6,665 nucleotides of DNA from Paracoccaceae bacterium. GTDB lineage: Bacteria > Pseudomonadota > Alphaproteobacteria > Rhodobacterales > Rhodobacteraceae. The notes beneath the pieces were generated by a model, which ran no database searches, was not told the DNA's origin, and was given only the letters and a program-made list of their open reading frames with translations. Positions 1 to 5,645 of the stretch are shown one piece after another. The stretch's first letter is position 1; each line of letters opens with the position of its first letter. Position numbers and translations under genes: made by a program. The stretch spans positions 1 through 6,665 of the forward strand of contig SBFT01000298.1 of NCBI GenBank assembly GCA_006227805.1. The letters are read 5' to 3'.

Positions 1-128
1 GGGCCGCGGAGGCGCTGGCGCGCGCCGACAGCGGCACCTGGCTGGCCGGACGCGATGCGCTTCTGGTCAGCGGGCCGACAGGCACCAACGTCATGGACCT
101 TCTGATCGCGGTCAAATCCACCGCTTGA
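1..128 (+). CDS. Glycerate 2-kinase / hydroxypyruvate reductase-type (MOFRL family), C-terminal end only
   Basis: The reading frame enters from the left edge (first full codon at base 3) and stops at TGA 126-128, giving 41 visible residues. The stretch LLVSGPTGTNVMDLLIAV matches the end of the MOFRL domain, where a G-P-T-x-T-N-V-x-D-L motif precedes the C-terminus. This family comprises glycerate 2-kinases (GckA/TtuD-like) that phosphorylate D-glycerate to 2-phosphoglycerate in the cytoplasm; older annotations call some of them hydroxypyruvate reductases. The usual family residue after V is N, and here it is M. The catalytic N-terminal part lies outside the window, so enzyme activity cannot be judged. 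The stop is only 31 bases before the hydrolase start, so read-through transcription into the next gene is plausible. The family call is fairly secure; the exact symbol (gckA or ttuD) is not. Confidence 0.78.
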   Translation, partial: AAEALARADSGTWLAGRDALLVSGPTGTNVMDLLIAVKSTA

Positions 129-159
129 CAGGCGCGCGGCGCGGCCCGACCGTGGCGCC

Positions 160-2133
160 ATGAAGAACGCCCTCCGCACGATCGAAGACCTGCCGGACGA
201 AGGCATAATCCTGTCCGACGGAACGCGCCTGTCCGTCCGCATCTGGCGTCCCCTGGATGCGATGGACGATCCCGTTCCGGCGATCCTGGAATACCTGCCC
301 TACCGCAAGCGCGACGGCACCTGCGCGCGCGACGCGCTGACCCATCCCTACATGGCCCGGCACGGCTATGCCTGCGTCCGCGTCGACATTCGCGGCAATG
401 GCGACAGCGAAGGCGTGATGGAGGATGAATACAGCCCCCGCGAACTGGCCGACGGGGTCGAGGTGGTGAACTGGCTGGCAGCCCAGCCCTGGTGCAGCGG
501 CAGCGTGGGCATGATGGGCATCAGCTGGGGCGGCTTCAACGGCCTTCAGATCGCGGCGCTCGCGCCCGAGCCCCTGAAGGCGATCATCACGCTCTGTTCC
601 ACGGTCGATCGCTACGCCGACGACATCCATTACAAGGGCGGCTGCCTCCTGAACGAGAACATGGGCTGGGGGGCCACGATGTGGGCCTATTCCTCGCGCC
701 CGCCAGACCCGGCCCTGCGCCCCGATGACTGGCGCGAGATGTGGCTGGAGCGTCTGCGGGCCGAACCCTTCCTGCCCGACATCTGGCTGCGCCACCAGAC
801 CCGCGACGCCTATTGGCGGCATGGCTCGGTCTGCGAGGATTACGCCGCGATCAAGGCGAAGGTCCTGGCCATCGGCGGCTGGGGCGACGCCTACAAGAAC
901 GCGGTGCCGCAGATCGTGGCGAACATTCCCGGATCGAAGGGGATCGTGGGCCCCTGGGTCCACAAGTATCCCCATTTCGCGGCCCCCGAGCCGCGCATTG
1001 GTTTCCTGCAGGAGGCGCTGCGCTGGTGGGACCGCTGGCTGAAGGGGGTGCCGACGGGTGTCGAGGATGACCCCGACTACAGCGTCTACCTGATGGACGG
1101 CGTGCGCCCGAAATCCTGGTATACCGAGCGTCCCGGCCGCTGGATCACGGCCGAGGCCGAAGCTCCGGTCTCGCACGGCCTGCACCTGGGCGACGGCACG
1201 CTGGGCGCGCCCGCCGCCTTCGAAAGGCTGGTCGCCTCGCCCCAGGACACGGGTGCGGCGGGGGGCGAATACTGCGCGATCTGGCTGGGCCCCGAGATGC
1301 CGGGCGACCAGCGCGGCGACGATGCGCGCTCGGCCTGCTGGGACAGCGCGCCGCTTTCCGCCGACATGGACATCGCGGGCGCGCCGGTGGTCACCCTGAC
1401 GCTGACATCCGACCGGCCGCAGGCGCAGATCGCGGTGCGGCTGAACCATGTCCACCCCGATGGCGCCTCGACCCGGATCACCTGGGGCGTGCTGAACCTG
1501 TCGCATCGCGATGGCCACGACCGGCCCGCGCCCCTGACACCGGGCCAGGCCGTCACCATCCGCCTGGCGCTCGATCACATCGCCTATCGCGTGCCGAAGG
1601 GTCATCGCCTGCGCGTGGCGCTCTCGAACGCCTACTGGCCGATGATCTGGCCCGCGCCGCAGGCGGGCCGGCTGGTGGTCACCGAAGGCCGGCTGGATCT
1701 GCCCTGCCATGACGGCGCGGGACCTGCCCGCGTCTTTCCGCCCCCCGACGCGGCCGAACCCTGGCAGATCGAAACCCTGCGGCCCGATGCCCATGTCCGC
1801 CGGACCGAGATCGACCAGGTCACCGGTCGCGTGTCGCTGGTGATCGAGGACGATTTCGGCAAGCGCCGCGATCTGGATCACGGCCTGATCGCGGGCGCGG
1901 TGGCGCGCGAGGTCTGGTCGATCCACCCCGACGATCCGCTGTCGGCGGAAGGCCGGTGCCACTGGACCGAGGAAGTCGAGCGCGACGGCATGGCGCTGCG
2001 CACCGAGACCCGATGCCGCATGTGGTCGGACGAGACCACCTTCTTTCTGAGCGCGACGCTGGAAGCTTACGAGAACGACGCCCTGATCTTCGAGAAGCGT
2101 CACGAAACCGACATCCCGCGCACGCATCTATGA
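160..2133 (+). CDS. CocE/NonD family serine hydrolase (X-Pro dipeptidyl-peptidase S15-type alpha/beta hydrolase)
   Basis: This is a 657-residue cytoplasmic hydrolase with no signal peptide or membrane segment. Residues 15-290 form the alpha/beta-hydrolase core. The nucleophile elbow is GISWGG with Ser122. Asp243 lies in GGWGDAYKN and His268 in GPWVHKY, which completes a Ser-Asp-His triad. Tyr48 in YLPYRKRD fits the oxyanion-hole Tyr of cocaine esterase, and RGNGDSEG (79-85) is the usual strand motif ahead of the nucleophile. Residues about 300-540 are the beta jelly-roll domain of the family, including a characteristic SNAYWPMIWP segment (489-498). A further ~110 residues (about 545-657) extend beyond it. 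The family includes ester, amide and N-acyl bond hydrolases (cocaine esterase, glutaryl-7-ACA acylase, alpha-amino acid ester hydrolase), so the substrate is not predictable from sequence. ATG160 is chosen because the next in-frame ATG would cut into the first conserved strand. No clear Shine-Dalgarno precedes it. Its position ahead of an ABC importer operon suggests it processes the imported compound. Confidence 0.9.
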   Translation: MKNALRTIEDLPDEGIILSDGTRLSVRIWRPLDAMDDPVPAILEYLPYRKRDGTCARDALTHPYMARHGYACVRVDIRGNGDSEGVMEDEYSPRELADGVEVVNWLAAQPWCSGSVGMMGISWGGFNGLQIAALAPEPLKAIITLCSTVDRYADDIHYKGGCLLNENMGWGATMWAYSSRPPDPALRPDDWREMWLERLRAEPFLPDIWLRHQTRDAYWRHGSVCEDYAAIKAKVLAIGGWGDAYKNAVPQIVANIPGSKGIVGPWVHKYPHFAAPEPRIGFLQEALRWWDRWLKGVPTGVEDDPDYSVYLMDGVRPKSWYTERPGRWITAEAEAPVSHGLHLGDGTLGAPAAFERLVASPQDTGAAGGEYCAIWLGPEMPGDQRGDDARSACWDSAPLSADMDIAGAPVVTLTLTSDRPQAQIAVRLNHVHPDGASTRITWGVLNLSHRDGHDRPAPLTPGQAVTIRLALDHIAYRVPKGHRLRVALSNAYWPMIWPAPQAGRLVVTEGRLDLPCHDGAGPARVFPPPDAAEPWQIETLRPDAHVRRTEIDQVTGRVSLVIEDDFGKRRDLDHGLIAGAVAREVWSIHPDDPLSAEGRCHWTEEVERDGMALRTETRCRMWSDETTFFLSATLEAYENDALIFEKRHETDIPRTHL

Positions 2134-2137
2134 CCTG

Positions 2138-2159
2138 TTTCCGCGCCCGGCGCGGGAAA
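2138..2159 (+). terminator. Imperfect GC hairpin after the hydrolase gene, possible weak terminator
   Basis: Five bases after the hydrolase stop, TTTCCGCG (2138-2145) can pair with CGCGGGAAA (2151-2159) around a CCCGG loop. This gives five G-C pairs and three A-T pairs with one bulged G. It is not followed by a proper T-run (the next bases are TTCATGTTG), so as an intrinsic terminator it would be incomplete. It may attenuate read-through from the hydrolase into the transporter operon, or stabilise the 3' end of the hydrolase message. Confidence 0.35.
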
Positions 2160-2177
2160 TTCATGTTGCGGCTTTGG

Positions 2178-2222
2178 GGCAAATCGGCAAACCTTGACTC
2201 GCCAATCAAGAAAACCGTGCCA
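2178..2222 (+). promoter_or_regulatory. Candidate promoter region for the transporter operon with a GGCAAA direct repeat
   Basis: The 118-base spacer 2134-2251 is the only substantial non-coding gap in the window and is visibly richer in A/T than the genes. TTGACT at 2194-2199 matches a sigma-70 -35 element in five of six bases, but the bases 16-18 further on (around 2216-2223, cgtgccag) are a poor -10. GGCAAA occurs at 2178-2183 and again at 2186-2191, immediately upstream of that -35, where an activator could bind. The location favours a promoter; the exact boxes are uncertain. Confidence 0.3.
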
Positions 2223-2240
2223 GAGACGCGGATCACCAAC

Positions 2241-2247
2241 GGGAGAA
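2241..2247 (+). promoter_or_regulatory. Ribosome binding site of the solute-binding protein gene
   Basis: GGGAGAA sits with its GGAG core six bases from ATG2252. It fixes this ATG as the start rather than the later in-frame ATG (residue 17), which lies just before the twin-arginine motif and lacks a comparable site. Confidence 0.7.
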
Positions 2248-2251
2248 CGTC

Positions 2252-3841
2252 ATGAAGGATCAACTGAACTATTACGCAGCGCGCGTGACCGCCGGCAAGA
2301 TGAGCCGGCGCGAATTCATGGGCCGCGCCGCGGCCCTCGGCGTCAGCGCCGCCGTCGCGGGCAGCATCTTCACGCAGGCGGTGCAGGCATCCGAACCCCG
2401 GAAAGGCGGCATCCTGAAGATGGGTCTGGTGGGCGGTGAAAGCACCAACTCGCTCGATCCGGCGGTCGCGGCCAGCCAGGTGCCCTATCACAACCTGAAC
2501 CAGTTCGGCGAAACGATCGTCAACGTGAACGAATTCGGCGAAATCGACTATCGTCTCGCAGAAAGCGCCGAGGCCTCGGCCGACGCCAAGACCTGGTCCT
2601 TCAAGATCCGCAAGGGCGTGCAGTTCCACAACGGCAAGGAATTGACGGCCCAGGACGTGATGCGCACGCTCGAGCGGCATTCGAACGAGGACGCCAAGTC
2701 CGGCGCGCTGGGCATCATGCGCGGCATCACCGGCATGAAGGTCGAAGGGGACATGGTCGTCCTGTCGCTCGAGACCGGCAATGCCGACCTGCCCTTCCTG
2801 CTGGCCGACTATCACCTGATGATCCAGCCCGATGGCGGCTTCGACGCGCCTGCCGCGGGCATCGGCACCGGTCCCTACATGCTGGAATCGGACGAACCGG
2901 GCGTGCGCACGCTGTGGAAGAAGAACCCCAATTACTGGGACAGCAGCCGCGGCCATGTCGATGGCGTCGAGATCCTGACGATCAACGACTCGACCGCGCG
3001 GATGGCGGCGCTGCAATCCGGCCAGGTCCACCTGGTGAACCGCGTCGATCCCAAGATCGCCGAACTCTTGAACCGCGCGCCGGGCCTGTCGGTCAAGAAC
3101 GCGTCGGGCCCCGGGCATTACGTGTTCATCATGCATTGCGACACCGCGCCCTTCGACAACAACGACCTGCGGCTGGCGCTGAAATACGCCATCAACCGCG
3201 AGGAGATGGTCGAGAAGATCCTGCGCGGCTACGGCACGGTCGGGAACGACTTCCCGATCAACGCGGCCTATCCGCTGTTCGACGATACGATCGAGCAGCG
3301 TGCATACGATCCCGAGAAGGCGGCCGAGCACTACAAGAAGTCCGGCCATGACGGCAGCCCGATCATCCTGCGCGTGTCCGACGTGGCCTTCCCGGGCGCG
3401 GTCGATGCGGCGGCGCTGTTCCAGCAATCCGCGCAGGCCGCGGGCATTCCGCTGGAGATCAAGCGCGAACCGGGCGACGGCTACTGGTCGGAAGTCTGGA
3501 ACGTGCAGCCCTTCTGCGCCTCGTACTGGGGCGGACGCCCGGTGCAGGACCAGATGTATTCGACGGCCTATCTGTCGACCGCGGACTGGAACGACACCCG
3601 CTTCAAGGACCCGGAATTCGACGCGCTTCTGCTGCAGGCGCGCGCCGAACTGGATGCGGACAAGCGCAAGGCGCTCTACAGCCAGATGGCGATGATGGTG
3701 CGCGACGAAGGCGGGCTGATCTGCCCGATGTTCAACGATTACGTCGAGGGCGTCAGCGATCAGGTCCAGGGTTGGGTCAGCGATCCGACCGGCGAACTGA
3801 TGGGCGGCATCGCATCGCATCGCGTCTGGCTGGCCTCCTGA
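2252..3841 (+). CDS. ABC transporter substrate-binding protein, family 5 (SBP_bac_5, DppA/OppA-like), Tat-exported
   Basis: This 529-residue periplasmic binding protein is the ligand receptor of the importer encoded next to it. The N-terminus carries a twin-arginine signal: SRREFMG at 18-24, an Ala-rich hydrophobic stretch at about 25-45, and a likely cleavage after VQA (Ala46/Ser47). This implies export in folded form through the Tat system. There is no lipobox Cys, so it should be soluble. Family 5 hallmarks include FKIRKGVQFHNGKELTAQDV (117-136), GTGPYML (205-211), FKKNPNYW-like LWKKNPNYWD (221-230), LRLALKYAINREEMV (306-320) and the C-terminal lobe (about 430-525). Length is typical for the family. 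The segment ASYWGGRPVQDQMYS (423-437) stands where DppA/OppA have an acidic residue that binds the peptide amino terminus, so the ligand may not be an ordinary peptide. Three cysteines (296, 422, 491) are present. The stop is 16 bases ahead of the first permease. Family is very sure; ligand unknown. Confidence 0.94.
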   Translation: MKDQLNYYAARVTAGKMSRREFMGRAAALGVSAAVAGSIFTQAVQASEPRKGGILKMGLVGGESTNSLDPAVAASQVPYHNLNQFGETIVNVNEFGEIDYRLAESAEASADAKTWSFKIRKGVQFHNGKELTAQDVMRTLERHSNEDAKSGALGIMRGITGMKVEGDMVVLSLETGNADLPFLLADYHLMIQPDGGFDAPAAGIGTGPYMLESDEPGVRTLWKKNPNYWDSSRGHVDGVEILTINDSTARMAALQSGQVHLVNRVDPKIAELLNRAPGLSVKNASGPGHYVFIMHCDTAPFDNNDLRLALKYAINREEMVEKILRGYGTVGNDFPINAAYPLFDDTIEQRAYDPEKAAEHYKKSGHDGSPIILRVSDVAFPGAVDAAALFQQSAQAAGIPLEIKREPGDGYWSEVWNVQPFCASYWGGRPVQDQMYSTAYLSTADWNDTRFKDPEFDALLLQARAELDADKRKALYSQMAMMVRDEGGLICPMFNDYVEGVSDQVQGWVSDPTGELMGGIASHRVWLAS

Positions 3842-3857
3842 CGGGGCTGGCGGGGGG

Positions 3858-4814
3858 ATGCACCCGATCGTGAAACTCCTGTCCCAGCGCATCGCGCTGG
3901 GACTTCTCCTGCTGGTGTCGTCCTCGGCGATGATCTTCGGCCTGACCGAAGCCCTGCCGGGTGACGCGGCACAGGCCGTTCTGGGCCAGTCCGCCACGCC
4001 CGAAGCTCTGGAAAACCTGCGCCGCGAGATGGGCCTCGATCGCCCGGCGCTGGTGCGCTACTTCGAGTGGCTGGGCGGCATCGTCCAGGGCGATCTGGGC
4101 ACCTCGATCACCAACCGCCTCGACATCGCGACCAGCATTTCCTCGCGGCTGGGCAACACGCTGTTCCTGGCCTTCTGGGCCGCCCTGGTGTCGGTTCCGC
4201 TGGCGATCTTCCTCGGCCTTCTGGCGGTGCGCTACCGCAACCGCTGGCCGGACAAGATGATCTCGGGCGTGACGCTGGCGACGATCTCGATTCCGGAATT
4301 CCTGATCGGCTACGTGCTGGTCTATTTCATCGCGGTGCAACTGGGCTGGTTCAGCCCGCTGGCGCTGATCAACGACACCATGACGCTGGGGCAGAAGCTG
4401 AACGCGATCGCCCTGCCCGTGGCGGTGCTGACCATGGTCGTTCTGGCGCACATGATGCGCATGACGCGCGCCGCGATCCTGAACGTCATGCAATCGGCCT
4501 ATATCGAGACCGCCGAACTCAAGGGCCTGAGCAGCTTCGACGTCATCCGCAAGCACGCCTTCCCCAACGCCGTCGCCCCCATCGTCAACGTGGTGATGCT
4601 GAACCTGGCCTACCTGGTCGTGGGCGTCGTCGTGGTCGAGGTCGTCTTCGTCTATCCCGGCATGGGCCAGTTCCTGGTCGATGCCGTGGTCAAGCGCGAC
4701 GTGCCCGTGGTTCTGGCCTGCGGCGTGATCTTCGCGGCCATCTACATCTCGCTCAACCTTGTCGCGGACGTGGTGTCGATCCTCGCCAACCCGCGCCTGC
4801 GGCACCCGAAATAA
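3858..4814 (+). CDS. ABC transporter permease, DppB/OppB type
   Basis: This 318-residue inner-membrane protein is one half of the translocation channel. Predicted membrane segments by hydrophobicity are about 12-30, 100-124, 136-160, 181-200, 240-263 and 283-306, the usual six for the family. The N-terminal region shows the DppB pattern: LPGDAAQAVLG (33-43), REMGLDRPALVRYFEWL (56-72) and GDLGTSI (78-84). The coupling (EAA-type) loop lies around YIETAELKGLSSFDVIRKHA (215-234), ending in FPNAVAP, and would contact one ATPase domain. VYPGMGQFLVDAV (265-277) is also characteristic. ATG3858 follows the binding-protein stop by 16 bases; a GGGGGG run abuts it, but no well-spaced Shine-Dalgarno is visible, so translational coupling is likely. 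The start gives the normal short cytoplasmic lead before the first membrane helix. Confidence 0.94.
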   Translation: MHPIVKLLSQRIALGLLLLVSSSAMIFGLTEALPGDAAQAVLGQSATPEALENLRREMGLDRPALVRYFEWLGGIVQGDLGTSITNRLDIATSISSRLGNTLFLAFWAALVSVPLAIFLGLLAVRYRNRWPDKMISGVTLATISIPEFLIGYVLVYFIAVQLGWFSPLALINDTMTLGQKLNAIALPVAVLTMVVLAHMMRMTRAAILNVMQSAYIETAELKGLSSFDVIRKHAFPNAVAPIVNVVMLNLAYLVVGVVVVEVVFVYPGMGQFLVDAVVKRDVPVVLACGVIFAAIYISLNLVADVVSILANPRLRHPK

Positions 4815-4819
4815 GGAGG
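4812..4819 (+). promoter_or_regulatory. Perfect Shine-Dalgarno overlapping the upstream stop codon
   Basis: TAAGGAGG contains the DppB-type gene's stop (TAA 4812-4814) and is fully complementary to the canonical 16S rRNA 3' end. It is seven bases from ATG4827. A ribosome finishing the first permease would stand on the initiation site of the second, which fits balanced production of the two channel subunits. Confidence 0.75.
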
Positions 4820-4826
4820 CGGAGAG

Positions 4827-5645
4827 ATGTTCACGCACATGCCCGTCTCGGCGATGATCGGTCTGTTCCTGACCGCGCTCTACTTCCTGGCGGCGATCTT
4901 CGCGCCCTTGATAGCGCCCTATGGCATGGCCGAGGTGGTGGGAGACGTCTGGGAGCCCTCCTCGGCCGAGCATCTTCTGGGCACCGACAACATCGGCCGC
5001 GATCTCTTGACGCGGATGATCTATGGCGGGCGCACGACCATCTTCATCGCCACGATGGCGACGATCCTCAGCTTCACCACCGGAGCGATCCTGGGCTTTC
5101 TGGCGGCGGTGCTGGGGGGCTGGGCGGATCAGCTGCTGTCGCGGATGGTCGATCTGCTGATGTCCATCCCCTCGCTGATCCTGGCGCTGGTGGTGCTGGC
5201 GGTGCTGCCGGTGACGGTGACGACGCTGATCGTGGTCATGGGGCTGCTGGACGCCACGCGCGTCTTCCGCCTGGCCCGCGCGGTCGCGGTCGACATCAAC
5301 GTGATGGATTACGTCGAGGCCGCCAAGCTGCGCGGCGAAGGCCGGGCCTGGATCATCTTCCGCGAGATCCTGCCCAACGCCCTGTCGCCGCTGGTCGCGG
5401 AACTGGGCCTGCGCTTCATCTTCATGGTGCTGTTCATCTCGACCCTGTCCTTCCTGGGTCTGGGCGTGCAGCCGCCGCTGGCCGATTGGGGCGGCATCGT
5501 GAAAGAGAACAAGGACGGGATCGTCTATGGCATCGGCGCGGCCCTCTACCCGGCCATCGCCATCGCGACGCTGGCGATCAGCGTCAACCTGGTCGCGGAC
5601 TGGATCCTGAACCGCACCACGTCGCTGAAAGGGGGCCGGGGATGA
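4827..5645 (+). CDS. ABC transporter permease, DppC/OppC type
   Basis: This 272-residue inner-membrane protein is the second half of the channel. A first hydrophobic helix (about 8-30) is followed by the periplasmic signature HLLGTDNIGRDLLTRMIYGG (49-68), diagnostic for DppC-type permeases. Further membrane segments lie at about 72-96, 110-140, 186-212 and 236-259. The coupling loop is DYVEAAKLRGEGRAWIIFRE (161-180) followed by ILPNALSPL (181-189), with a textbook E-A-A-x(3)-G core. SFLGLGVQPPLADWGGIV (208-225) is another family motif. The N-terminus is slightly shorter than in E. coli DppC, as in many alphaproteobacterial members. The start is fixed by the perfect Shine-Dalgarno before it. 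The stop TGA (5643-5645) overlaps the ATPase ATG (5642-5644) in an ATGA junction, indicating translational coupling. Confidence 0.95.
   Translation: MFTHMPVSAMIGLFLTALYFLAAIFAPLIAPYGMAEVVGDVWEPSSAEHLLGTDNIGRDLLTRMIYGGRTTIFIATMATILSFTTGAILGFLAAVLGGWADQLLSRMVDLLMSIPSLILALVVLAVLPVTVTTLIVVMGLLDATRVFRLARAVAVDINVMDYVEAAKLRGEGRAWIIFREILPNALSPLVAELGLRFIFMVLFISTLSFLGLGVQPPLADWGGIVKENKDGIVYGIGAALYPAIAIATLAISVNLVADWILNRTTSLKGGRG

Noticed and set aside
112..2127. A very long open frame on the - strand opposite the hydrolase gene
   Set aside because: It is a mirror of the GC-rich coding strand: the strong G/C bias at third positions removes stops from the antisense frame. Its translation is rich in Arg, His, Gly and Asp with no recognisable domain, while the + strand has clear catalytic motifs.
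2171..2191. Possible sigma-54 (-24/-12) promoter in the G- and A-rich part of the spacer
   Set aside because: No GG is followed at the required ten-base distance by GC, so the defining spacing is not met.
2268..2302. Alternative start for the binding protein at the in-frame ATG just before SRREF (residue 17)
   Set aside because: The first ATG (2252) has a well-spaced GGGAGAA, and nothing comparable precedes the second one.
3807..3823. Short tandem repeat of GCATC (three units) near the end of the binding-protein gene
   Set aside because: It encodes the ordinary residues GIASHR in frame and is too short to argue for phase variation; most likely chance codon use.
1820..3997. A 725-codon open frame on the - strand opposite the binding-protein gene
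   Set aside because: Same antisense artefact. It crosses the end of one real gene, an intergenic spacer and the start of another, and shows low-complexity composition without known motifs.
3777..4973. A 398-codon open frame on the - strand opposite the permeases
   Set aside because: The His/Asp/Gln/Arg-rich translation is what reversed hydrophobic membrane-helix codons (GTC, CTG, ATC) give; there is no family resemblance.
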